Below, piece after piece: positions 6,170 to 11,745 of a stretch of DNA of 22,024 bases. The stretch is from a virus, in the IMG/VR virus record IMGVR_UViG_3300001533_001204, positions 1 through 22,024 of that record; one strand, written 5' to 3'. Below the pieces are notes generated by a model, which saw only the letters and a list, made by a program, of their open reading frames with translations, did not search any database and was not told the DNA's origin. The position numbers were made by a program, and so were the translations under genes. How positions within the stretch are numbered: position 1 is the first letter of the stretch; every line of letters begins with the position of its first letter.

Positions 6170-7612
6170 TTATTTTCTAATTAAATCAAGCAACTGTTGT
6201 TCATCAACCGTCTTTATTTCTTCTTTCGGCGGATATTCTACATTAATTCTTCTAATCGGATAAACGGTAAGCTTTTCATAAATTCCTGTTTCATTGTTTT
6301 TAAAGTCTGCGCGCCCGTTTGACTCAACACTAAAAACCTCTTTTAAGCGGCGCCCCATTTCATTAACTCTAAACTTAACCATGCTAGTATCCTGAACATT
6401 AGATCTATACCAACTGCGATAATGTTCGTATACCTCCTGGATCGGTGTTTGTGCTTTTAAATCAACCTCATAGTTTTCCTCTAGGAATTCCCTGATGGTG
6501 TCACTATCTCTCTTAAACTCAGCAATAGCCTCGTGGGCATCGTCGGTGTCGATAAATTCGTAATAGTTTTCCCTTAACTGTATCAACCCCTCTATAAAAA
6601 GATTAAATATTGCATTTTTTTCTGCCTCTATTTTATCAAACAAAGCTGGGTCTTTAGGGTAAATATGCCTTTCCTCTGTGAACGTCATCCGAGCTATTTC
6701 TGCCTCACTACGATATTGATTTTTAAATTTAACAATAATTAACCTTCTGTAAATACCCTCAGAGGTGTCAGTGAATTTTGGTAAACCATTACAAGCGACT
6801 ACAAGTTTTGTCTTAGGACGAAAAGTAGCTGCTAGTTTAAACTTACGCGACACCTTTATTAAGTCGCCACTTACTATTTTTTTAATTTCCTCAGCGTCGA
6901 TATAACCCTTTTTCTGTTCAGCTGAAAAGTTTACTCGTGACGTTACTAACCCCTCTTTATCGAAGGAACCAGAGGCTAATTCATCAAGCGATAAGGCTGT
7001 TATTTGGCTATCATGAAAAAATAATGAAAAGGTATCGATTAAGGTTGATTTGCCGGAAGATCCCGGGCCATCCAGCATAAACATTTTATTAGCCTTACAA
7101 CTAGGGTCAAGCAAATACCCTCCTAAAAGCAAGATATTCTGCACAGTCCCCTCGTGGTTTCTAAAAGTGTTATTTAAGTAACTAATAAAATTAGGACAAC
7201 TCTTTTGGCTAGGATCATAGTCAATGTTAATATGTGAGTCAAAATAATAATCTTGGGAGTGAGGGATTAGTTCTTTAGTCTTAAAATTAAATATCCCATT
7301 ATTAAGGCAAATTAAATCTGTATAATCATTCATCTTAGGCACCTTATTTAATTTGTCATATGCTAAAACTGATTCCACCACATCACGACGCTTAGACCAA
7401 GCACTTGTTATGCCATATTTCATTATAAAACGATGAAACATTTGCTCGATTTCATCTGGCCCGGCCAAATCATAACACTTACCATTATAAATATAGATAT
7501 TCTTTTCACATTTTATTATGTTTTCATTTTCCTCAAGCAAATATATCGACAGAGCCACCGAGTCTTTTTTGTCGTTGATAATCGCCTGAGTTCTATCGTC
7601 CATTTGTAACAT
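6170..7612 (-). CDS. D5/P4-type SF3 helicase, primase-helicase C-terminal part
   Basis: A protein of 480 residues with a D5-N-type region (about residues 90-170, LICLNNGIFNFKTKEL) followed by an SF3 helicase domain: Walker A GPGSSGKST (182-190), a Walker B region near VNFSAEQ (about 226-232), and sensor motif VVACNGLPKF with the arginine finger region EGIYRRLIIV (about 270-295). The C-terminal part carries the winged-helix-like tail of phage and plasmid primase-helicases. No primase catalytic palm is seen in this protein; the neighbouring CHC2-like gene may supply part of that function. It would unwind DNA at the phage origin. A start at 7603 (MDDRTQ) is possible. Confidence 0.92.
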   Translation of the reverse strand: MLQMDDRTQAIINDKKDSVALSIYLLEENENIIKCEKNIYIYNGKCYDLAGPDEIEQMFHRFIMKYGITSAWSKRRDVVESVLAYDKLNKVPKMNDYTDLICLNNGIFNFKTKELIPHSQDYYFDSHINIDYDPSQKSCPNFISYLNNTFRNHEGTVQNILLLGGYLLDPSCKANKMFMLDGPGSSGKSTLIDTFSLFFHDSQITALSLDELASGSFDKEGLVTSRVNFSAEQKKGYIDAEEIKKIVSGDLIKVSRKFKLAATFRPKTKLVVACNGLPKFTDTSEGIYRRLIIVKFKNQYRSEAEIARMTFTEERHIYPKDPALFDKIEAEKNAIFNLFIEGLIQLRENYYEFIDTDDAHEAIAEFKRDSDTIREFLEENYEVDLKAQTPIQEVYEHYRSWYRSNVQDTSMVKFRVNEMGRRLKEVFSVESNGRADFKNNETGIYEKLTVYPIRRINVEYPPKEEIKTVDEQQLLDLIRK

Positions 7613-7663
7613 GGGTTTTTTGGTTAAATTATTATCAGCTATAAATAGCTAATAATTATATAA

Positions 7664-7816
7664 ACAAAAAGCCACATAAGTTTTGCTACGGTGTTATAGT
7701 ACCGGATGCGCTGTCGCCAGAGCATCAAACTTATGCGGCTTTTTAGCTACATATTGAAAATTAAAATTATTTGTGATTGTGTGAGGCATAAACTTTTAGC
7801 ATGAAAATTGTTTATG
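7664..7816 (-). ncRNA. Candidate small RNA with 5' hairpin and three-way-junction terminator
   Basis: A perfect consensus promoter (7822-7850) should start leftward transcription near 7815. The RNA begins at a perfect 8-bp hairpin, GCATAAAC with GTTTATGC (7786-7793 and 7810-7817). An A/U-rich linker follows. It ends in an 18-bp stem with one mismatch (7666-7683 with 7727-7744) followed by a U-rich run. Two smaller hairpins are nested within that stem: CGGT/ACCG (7689-7704) and GATGC/GCATC (7705-7726). No convincing protein is encoded. It could be a free regulatory RNA of about 150 nt or an attenuating leader for the primase-helicase gene that begins about 50 bases further on. Confidence 0.6.
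7666..7744. terminator. Bidirectional terminator with three-way junction
   Basis: AAAAAGCC...GGCTTTTT outer stem, 18 positions with one A/C mismatch, closing two inner hairpins. T runs follow on both strands (CTTTTTGTTT on minus, GCTTTTTAG on plus), so it can stop transcription either way. It is unusually elaborate for a simple intrinsic terminator. Confidence 0.65.
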
Positions 7817-7821
7817 CTACC

Positions 7822-7859
7822 ATTATAGTCTATAAAAATGGTTATGTCAACTATGCGAA
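7822..7859 (-). promoter_or_regulatory. Consensus promoter with TTCGCATA site
   Basis: Minus strand: TTGACA (7845-7850), 17-base spacer, TATAAT (7822-7827). TTCGCATA (7852-7859) lies one base upstream of the -35 box, the same geometry as at the HTH gene promoter. It would drive the candidate small RNA and, by readthrough, the primase-helicase operon. Confidence 0.8.
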
Positions 7860-7913
7860 AATAAGGGAAATATCGTGTTAGCCGCCACGTGCTTGGGGGA
7901 ACCCTGAAAGTTT

Positions 7914-8185
7914 GGGTGGATCGGGGGCGCGCGATGAGCACCCCTAGTTTCGGATTAATTAGATATTTTTCCGAAAGAGCAAAGTTGAGGTAAAACTGCC
8001 ACGTTGGCGAGTATTTTTTAGGTGGGGGTCATTTTTGCGCAATGAGTCCCCCGGATTTTCTATTACGGTTTATGTGAAAAAAGGGTATAAGTCTTTTTAA
8101 TTATATAATTTTATAATTTTGTCAATAGGTTATCGGTGGGCATGTTCGACGCGTTGCGTCGTCCAATTGTCAAGGCGTAGCCTTG
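7914..8185. other. Hairpin-dense non-coding block
   Basis: No credible gene lies here. Six hairpins are packed in about 270 bases: GGGTG/CACCC with inner ATCG/CGAT (7914-7943); TTTCGGA/TCCGAAA (7948-7976); GCCA-CGT-TGGC (7998-8008); GGGGG-TCATT/AATGA-GT-CCCCC (8024-8052); CGACGC-GTT-GCGTCG (8147-8161); and CAAGGC-GTA-GCCTTG (8171-8185). A TTGACA box (8120-8125, minus) precedes an ATTATA/TATAAT box (8100-8105) at only 14 bases, so a promoter there is doubtful. The block is GC-richer than its surroundings and could be a replication origin, an assembly or packaging signal, or a structured RNA. Confidence 0.5.
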
Positions 8186-8195
8186 CCAATACAAA

Positions 8196-8229
8196 AAAAA
8201 GACTTCTAGCGGTGTTTAGAAGTCTTTTT
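8196..8229. terminator. Bidirectional intrinsic terminator
   Basis: AAAAAGACTTCTA (8196-8208) pairs perfectly over 13 bp with TAGAAGTCTTTTT (8217-8229) around an 8-base loop. T runs occur on both strands. It follows the last gene of the leftward small-gene operon (stop at 8269) and should end that message. Confidence 0.85.
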
Positions 8230-8268
8230 AGTTTAGCAATTGTTGGCTTGCTGATGTAAAAAGAGTGA

Positions 8269-8424
8269 TTATAACTTTTTTATTTGCTTTTCAATGCTTG
8301 TTAGGTTGCGGTCTATAATAGCCATCTCTTGAATTGGTCGCGGGGTTTCTTGGTTGTAATCATACAGGCGCATTTTAAATTGAGCAAGTAAAGAGAGTAG
8401 GCTGTTGCGTTGGTAAGATAGCAT
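8269..8424 (-). CDS. Small protein of 51 residues
   Basis: ATG at 8424 in the AATAATATG context, five bases after the stop of the preceding gene; TAA at 8269-8271. The product starts MLSYQRNSLLSLLAQFKMRL and is predicted mostly helical. It is the last gene before the terminator at 8196-8229. No family recognised. Confidence 0.6.
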   Translation of the reverse strand: MLSYQRNSLLSLLAQFKMRLYDYNQETPRPIQEMAIIDRNLTSIEKQIKKL

Positions 8425-8428
8425 ATTA

Positions 8429-8797
8429 TTAAAGATTAATTATAATTTTATCAATTTTACCGCCAATAAATTTTCTTAAAGATGTCTTATCTATGGCGTT
8501 ATATTCTTGCCAGCTCCCATATTGCTTGACTAGATAAGAGTTTAAAATTTTCTTAAAACTAAATAACCAGCCTTGTAATGGTATTCCGCTTTTGCTATAA
8601 TTATTACAATTTACATTCTCAGTTATATAATTTTTATCTTCTCTTGTCAGCTCTTGCCCGTCAAGTATTTTTAATCTTAATTCAAACGGTCTGCTATCTT
8701 TTAATTCTTCTAACGGTCTAACGTCCCAGTCAATAAACTTAAAAGCAATTTGATTATTAAATTTAATCATTAATATTAATTTTTGTTCTTTTGTCAT
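8429..8797 (-). CDS. Unknown protein of 122 residues
   Basis: A complete frame starting MTKEQKLILMIKFNNQIAFK, with recognisable aromatic-rich stretches (IPLQGWLFSFKKILNSYLVK and YGSWQEYNAIDKTSLRKFIG). The even spread of charged and hydrophobic residues indicates a soluble folded protein. It is the first gene after a long leader with an extended -10 box near 8930. Function unknown. Confidence 0.65.
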   Translation of the reverse strand: MTKEQKLILMIKFNNQIAFKFIDWDVRPLEELKDSRPFELRLKILDGQELTREDKNYITENVNCNNYSKSGIPLQGWLFSFKKILNSYLVKQYGSWQEYNAIDKTSLRKFIGGKIDKIIINL

Positions 8798-8929
8798 AAT
8801 TTTAATTGTTAAATAACACCGCTGTTAATTAGAGCCTTGAAAGGTGTTAGCTATCAGGACTAGGGCTTAGCGTTGCTTAAAGAGTATTTTAAAGCCTTTA
8901 TTATTGCCACAATTTACACTAAAGCGCAA

Positions 8930-8938
8930 ATTATAGCA
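8930..8938 (-). promoter_or_regulatory. Extended -10 promoter in the gap before the 122-residue gene
   Basis: The minus strand reads TGC-TATAAT (8930-8938). No good -35 hexamer is seen, as is common with extended -10 promoters. It would give a leader of about 125 bases before the ATG at 8797. The rest of the 8798-8986 gap shows no gene. Confidence 0.4.
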
Positions 8939-8986
8939 ATTAAAAGGGGTTAAAGCTAAATTATTCCGTTAAAAATAAACATATAA

Positions 8987-9145
8987 TTATAATTTAATAT
9001 TAACAATGATTTTATAGCCGGTTATACCGTCAATATAAGTTAAAATATTATCATATTTTTGATATAAGTCGCTTTTTAATTGGCGGGCGTCTTTTTCATT
9101 GTATACGTAATATACAATTTCTTTTTTGTAGTAGTTTTTAGTCAT
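8987..9145 (-). CDS. Small protein of 52 residues
   Basis: ATG at 9145 in the AATAATATG context, one base after the stop of the Zn-ribbon gene; TAA at 8987-8989. The product begins MTKNYYKKEIVYYVYNEKDA and ends with the beta-like GYKIIVNIKL; together they suggest a small alpha/beta fold. No family recognised. Confidence 0.6.
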   Translation of the reverse strand: MTKNYYKKEIVYYVYNEKDARQLKSDLYQKYDNILTYIDGITGYKIIVNIKL

Positions 9146-9146
9146 A

Positions 9147-9296
9147 TTATTTATTATTTAATTTATTAAAACTTGCTTTGTAATGCTTAAGCCAGCAAAA
9201 CCATTTACAAGCCGGGCAATAGACGCGGGCAGGGCTTGTTTTAGTGTCTTTTTGTTTGTAGGTGCTTGTTACGTGGCATTGTGGACAAGGGAGCAT
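9147..9296 (-). CDS. Zinc-ribbon mini-protein
   Basis: A frame of 49 residues from ATG 9296 (AATAATATG context) to TAA 9147-9149. It starts MLPCPQCHVTSTYKQKDTKT and has a second knuckle, VYCPACKWF. The two CPxC pairs (Cys4/Cys7 and Cys27/Cys30) form a classic four-cysteine zinc ribbon. Such small proteins may bind nucleic acid or modulate a host enzyme. The start overlaps closely with the stop of the upstream gene at 9298, which supports operon expression. Confidence 0.75.
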   Translation of the reverse strand: MLPCPQCHVTSTYKQKDTKTSPARVYCPACKWFCWLKHYKASFNKLNNK

Positions 9297-9297
9297 A

Positions 9298-9636
9298 TTA
9301 TTTGCGGGTTAGCGTGTAATCTTCCATTAAGCCGTTTATATCTTGCTTTAATGAACGGCAACGGTCAAAAAGCATTATAATAATTTTATTTTGTATTTGC
9401 TTCAACGTCATTTCATAAATATTAGCGGCAAAAAGTAAATAAAACTTATAATCGGCGGGGCTTTGCGGTTGATTGTTTAGGGGCGCGCGGTATTCTATAG
9501 ATAGCCAGCCGCCAGGCTCTAGACTATAGCGGCAATTATCACTAACAACAGGCGCCAGCGTTTCCGCTAGTAGTAGCTTGACGGCTTCCGCGTGGTCTTG
9601 TTGTAATTTTATTTTGTCTTCAATTGTTAAGGGCAT
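9298..9636 (-). CDS. Unknown protein of 112 residues
   Basis: The start at 9636 (MPLTIEDKIKLQQDHAEAVK) is chosen because an upstream in-frame start would overlap the preceding gene. It is helical at both ends, with a beta-type middle (GGWLSIEYRAP). Ends ...KQDINGLMEDYTLTRK. Its codon use and local base composition are GC-richer than the replication genes, as for the next gene, so this cassette may have a separate origin. Function unknown. Confidence 0.65.
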   Translation of the reverse strand: MPLTIEDKIKLQQDHAEAVKLLLAETLAPVVSDNCRYSLEPGGWLSIEYRAPLNNQPQSPADYKFYLLFAANIYEMTLKQIQNKIIIMLFDRCRSLKQDINGLMEDYTLTRK

Positions 9637-9643
9637 AAAATTA

Positions 9644-10282
9644 TTAGTTATTTTTAGATAGATTATAATCACGCTTGCCGGTCAATTGGTCGCGGGTGTA
9701 ATAATGGACGGCCTCTAGTAAATTGTCATAAGCTTGGCGGGCTTGGTTGTATTGATCCGTTAAGGTTTCGGCGTTGTTATAGTCTTTTTTTACTTTTTCA
9801 ATAGTTGCGGCGGTGTTTTCAATTTGTTGCGCAATTATTGGGGTCAGGTTTTCGGGAGTTAAAGCACGGGCGGCTTCTTTTTCTTCTTCTGTTGCGGTTG
9901 ACGGGTTGATGTTGCCGTAAAAAGTAAAATAAAGCTTGTTATCCCATCCGCTTATATTGTTCGGGCGGCTAATATAAAGAGTTATTTTATTAAAATAGCT
10001 TTTTTCAATATAAAGAGTATAAAGAGGATACTCATTAACTTCTTCCACTTCTTGCCGGGTTATTGAGTCCCAACGGGTGCTTTTTTGCTCATATTTAGGG
10101 GCTAGGGCTTCCGCGTGATCTTTAAAATATTTGTTTATCTGCTTTTTAGTATAAGAGGCAAGCGCGGCGCTCATAAAGTCAAGCGCTTTTTTTTCTTCCT
10201 CTAACACTTCAAGCCGTAAAGCTAAGGCCTTTTTTATTTCTTCCGGCTTGACCAAATTATAATTTGTTTTTGTGTTTGTCAT
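9644..10282 (-). CDS. Unknown protein of 212 residues with coiled-coil ends
   Basis: Starts MTNTKTNYNLVKPEEIKKAL and has helical, coiled-coil-like segments at the N-terminus (about 12-60) and the C-terminus (about 140-200, rich in A, E, Q and K). Between them is an aromatic beta region (YPLYTLYIEKSYFNKITLYI, then LYFTFYGNINPS). The ATG has the AATAATAATATG context. No catalytic motif is seen. It is the largest gene of the small-protein cassette; a structural or anti-host role is possible but unproven. Confidence 0.65.
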   Translation of the reverse strand: MTNTKTNYNLVKPEEIKKALALRLEVLEEEKKALDFMSAALASYTKKQINKYFKDHAEALAPKYEQKSTRWDSITRQEVEEVNEYPLYTLYIEKSYFNKITLYISRPNNISGWDNKLYFTFYGNINPSTATEEEKEAARALTPENLTPIIAQQIENTAATIEKVKKDYNNAETLTDQYNQARQAYDNLLEAVHYYTRDQLTGKRDYNLSKNN

Positions 10283-10286
10283 ATTA

Positions 10287-10400
10287 TTATTTATTTAATT
10301 TATTAAAATATTTTTTTGCTTGCTTGACTTTTTCATCACTTACACTATTTAACCACGCTTTCATTATTAAATAGTGTTTGTCTCGTTGTCTTTTTGACAT
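10287..10400 (-). CDS. Mini-protein of 37 residues
   Basis: ATG at 10400 (TAATTATATG context) to TAA 10287-10289. Product starts MSKRQRDKHYLIMKAWLNSV and ends KKYFNKLNK; it is basic and helical. It fills the gap between the membrane protein and the 212-residue gene exactly, four bases from the latter. Function unknown. Confidence 0.5.
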   Translation of the reverse strand: MSKRQRDKHYLIMKAWLNSVSDEKVKQAKKYFNKLNK

Positions 10401-10410
10401 ATAATTATAT

Positions 10411-10557
10411 TTAATTAATTAGTAAAGCGTAAAGAACGATTGAGAATAGAGCTAAGTTAATAGCAATATATGCTATTGTATAATCTCTATTGTTTTTCTT
10501 TTCTTGCTTAGCGTTTAGCTTGTTTAGCTTAAACGTTGAGCGTTGAGCGTTTAGCAT
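10411..10557 (-). CDS. Small single-span membrane protein
   Basis: From the ATG at 10557 the protein has 48 residues: a basic N-terminal half (MLNAQRSTFKLNKLNAKQEK) and one transmembrane helix at the end (IAYIAINLALFSIVLYALLI). The DNA under the N-terminal half carries short repeats of the type GTTTAGC/GTTGAGC (six near-copies, 10505-10555), which also look like iterons. A longer start at 10593 is possible. It is the first gene after the promoter at 10662-10690. A holin-like or anchoring role is possible. Confidence 0.45.
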   Translation of the reverse strand: MLNAQRSTFKLNKLNAKQEKKNNRDYTIAYIAINLALFSIVLYALLIN

Positions 10558-10586
10558 AGGTTTTATTATTATTAGTTTATTAGAGA

Positions 10587-10636
10587 CCGGCAAGGAGGAA
10601 AGGAGAGTTTTTTATGATCCGCTTATTCCTTGCCGG
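10587..10636 (+). promoter_or_regulatory. Hairpin sequestering the ribosome-binding site of the hydrophobic ORF
   Basis: CCGGCAAGGA (10587-10596) pairs perfectly with TCCTTGCCGG (10627-10636). The left arm holds the first half of the purine-rich AAGGAGGAAAGGAG stretch, and the right arm is in codons 5-8 of the ORF at 10614. In the mRNA the start region would be looped out and the first Shine-Dalgarno core paired. Confidence 0.6.
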
Positions 10637-10808
10637 CGGTGCTGTTGTATCATGTACTATTGTTATATACCTATTTAAAAAGATTGTCAATAGTAGTTAT
10701 ACACAGGCACAAAAGACGCAAAAAGTCAAAAAAAATAAGAGAAAAAAACAAGTTTTTTTTGACTATATAATATTTATATTGTCAATAGTAAATTATGTTT
10801 TTAGCTAA
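10614..10808 (+). CDS. Small hydrophobic protein, toxin- or holin-like
   Basis: A rightward frame of 64 residues against the leftward operon. It has a strong Shine-Dalgarno (AGGAG at 10601-10605, 8 bases from the ATG), rare in this genome. The N-terminus MIRLFLAGGAVVSCTIVIYL is a membrane helix, the middle is highly basic (KTQKVKKNKRKKQ), and the C-terminus is hydrophobic again (FDYIIFILSIVNYVF). The ribosome-binding site is in a hairpin, and a consensus promoter reads antisense across it (10662-10690). This is the layout of type I toxins, although a small holin or a chance ORF remains possible. No clear rightward promoter was found. Confidence 0.45.
   Translation: MIRLFLAGGAVVSCTIVIYLFKKIVNSSYTQAQKTQKVKKNKRKKQVFFDYIIFILSIVNYVFS
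10662..10690 (-). promoter_or_regulatory. Leftward promoter inside the hydrophobic ORF
   Basis: Minus strand: TTGACA (10685-10690), 17-base spacer, TATAAC (10662-10667). Transcription from about 10655 would run antisense over the start and ribosome-binding site of the rightward ORF, then into the small membrane protein and the cassette down to 8269. Confidence 0.75.
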
Positions 10809-10815
10809 TATTAGC
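10804..10815. repeat. 12-bp palindrome GCTAATATTAGC, copy 1
   Basis: Perfect palindrome, also found at 11226-11237; the 10-bp core CTAATATTAG occurs again at 11333-11342. All three lie in the central non-coding region, suggesting a protein-binding site. Confidence 0.5.
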
Positions 10816-10817
10816 AA

Positions 10818-10862
10818 GACAGACAATTTTGTCTGTCTGTTGTTTGTCATTTGTTTGTTTTT
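10818..10862 (+). repeat. 45-bp inverted repeat, left copy; terminator-like
   Basis: Matches the reverse complement of 11037-11081 at 39 of 45 positions. It begins with the hairpin AGACAGACAA-TT-TTGTCTGTCT and ends in a T-rich run, so it also works as a rightward terminator behind the hydrophobic ORF. Confidence 0.75.
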
Positions 10863-11036
10863 GGCTAGTATTGGTACAATTATAGTAGTAATTGACTAAC
10901 AATACAAACAATTTATTTTATTTAATATATATATATATATATTCTCATATATGACAATAAAAAAACATATATAGCTTGAAAAATATTTTGTTTGTTTTGT
11001 TTGTCCGATTGGTTGTTATTTTGCGGAATATTAAAG
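10863..11036. other. AT-rich core between the inverted repeats, candidate origin
   Basis: No credible gene is seen. The segment includes an uninterrupted (AT)n run (about 10925-10942) and other A/T runs, enclosed by the two 45-bp repeats. An easily melted tract between dyad repeats is typical of replication origins, but no initiator sites are proven. Confidence 0.35.
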
Positions 11037-11081
11037 AAAAACAGACAATTGACAGACAACAAACAGACAATTTTGTCTGTC
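11037..11081 (-). repeat. 45-bp inverted repeat, right copy; terminator-like
   Basis: Inverse copy of 10818-10862. On the minus strand it forms the same GACAGACAA hairpin followed by a T-rich run, so it should stop leftward transcription coming from the promoter at 11160-11188, giving an RNA of only about 115 nt. Confidence 0.7.
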
Positions 11082-11159
11082 CTAGTTATTAATAGTATTT
11101 TTTTGTTATTGCTTAAGGGATAAAAAAACCGGGTTTTTATCAACGCAAGCCCGCCCTAT

Positions 11160-11188
11160 ATAATAACATAAAAACAAAAAAAAGTCAA
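11160..11188 (-). promoter_or_regulatory. Leftward promoter next to the 28-bp palindrome
   Basis: Minus strand: TTGACT (11183-11188), 17-base spacer, TATTAT (11160-11165). The start site would be near 11153. The short message would end at the 11037-11081 repeat and holds no convincing gene, so a small RNA is likely. Confidence 0.65.
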
Positions 11189-11189
11189 T

Positions 11190-11217
11190 ACTTCGCATAA
11201 TAACCATTATGCGAAGT
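11190..11217. promoter_or_regulatory. Perfect 28-bp palindrome with TTCGCATAA arms
   Basis: ACTTCGCATAA-TAACCA-TTATGCGAAGT: the arms are exact inverse repeats (12 bp around AACC). It ends two bases upstream of the -35 box of the leftward promoter. Its TTCGCATA half-site recurs beside two other promoters (5588 and 7852), so an operator is favoured. The 11+6+11 layout also resembles a Xer/dif recombination site. Confidence 0.7.
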
Positions 11218-11225
11218 GTCGCACT

Positions 11226-11237
11226 GCTAATATTAGC
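11226..11237. repeat. 12-bp palindrome GCTAATATTAGC, copy 2
   Basis: Identical to 10804-10815; see also the 10-bp core at 11333-11342. Confidence 0.5.
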
Positions 11238-11328
11238 TAAAATACTAGTTACTAGATGTAAGAGTTATTATACTCAGTTTTTAAAATACTTATTTTTTGA
11301 TATAGCACCCACCCATCACCGAATAAAA

Positions 11329-11360
11329 TTGACTAATATTAGATTAAATATTGCTATAAT
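11329..11360 (+). promoter_or_regulatory. Rightward extended -10 promoter candidate
   Basis: TGC-TATAAT (11352-11360) with TTGACT 20 bases upstream (11329-11334). The spacing is long, but the extended -10 compensates. The surrounding 11240-11530 region shows no gene; it holds G-runs (11416-11430) and inverse C-runs (11305-11315). Confidence 0.4.
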
Positions 11361-11532
11361 TGACTAAATAGCTAATAATTAACATAAATTGACGAGTTAG
11401 TAAAAAAATGTCATAAGGGTGGGGTGGGTACCCAAATTTATTTTTATTTTTCTTTTTTCTAGCCTATGACTAGATTTCAATTTTAAACTCTTTGTCACAC
11501 TTGAGAATTACCACAATATTAATTAATCCACC

Positions 11533-11561
11533 TTGACATAACCTATTTTTTTTGCTACAAT
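11533..11561 (+). promoter_or_regulatory. Main rightward (late) promoter candidate
   Basis: TTGACA (11533-11538), 17-base spacer, TACAAT (11556-11561). It begins with TTGACATAACC exactly as the promoter at 7845 does. Transcription should start near 11568, immediately before the structured RNA segment, and read into the terminase operon. Confidence 0.75.
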
Positions 11562-11573
11562 ACCTATATAACT

Positions 11574-11679
11574 AAAAGGCCTTGTGCCTTCTACCATAAT
11601 CCTATCGGCACATGCCTAAGTTGATTTCAACCGCTGCTTGTCGTCTGTTTAGGACCTGGCGGAAGATACAAGGTCTTTT
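11574..11679 (+). ncRNA. Candidate structured RNA upstream of the terminase genes
   Basis: AAAAGGCCUUGU (11574-11585) pairs without interruption with ACAAGGUCUUUU (11668-11679), 12 pairs with one G-U, enclosing 82 bases. Inside are possible helices CUUCU/GGAAG, CCUAA/UUAGG and GUUGA-UU-UCAAC, plus GGCA-CA-UGCC, giving a multi-branched fold. It begins about six bases after the predicted start site. The element has normal base composition in an AT-rich setting and no open frame. A packaging-associated RNA, a cos/pac site or an antitermination leader are options. Confidence 0.5.
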
Positions 11680-11745
11680 ACATTTAATACTCTTTGCTCG
11701 CTTATATTAGCTCTTATCGTTCTCAATATGAGACAAAGATAGAGG

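Noticed and set aside
7747-7941. Leftward frame of 64 codons across the small-RNA promoter
   Set aside because: It spans a perfect promoter and the 5' hairpin of the candidate RNA; no start context and an implausible sequence.
8100-8125. Leftward promoter TTGACA with TATAAT
   Set aside because: The spacer is only 14 bases, too short for normal sigma70 recognition, so it was not listed as a promoter.
10922-11143. Leftward frame of 73 codons with TTG start
   Set aside because: It runs through the 45-bp terminator repeat and the (AT)n tract; its ending of repeated Tyr-Ile is the AT run translated. Low-complexity and no plausible start.
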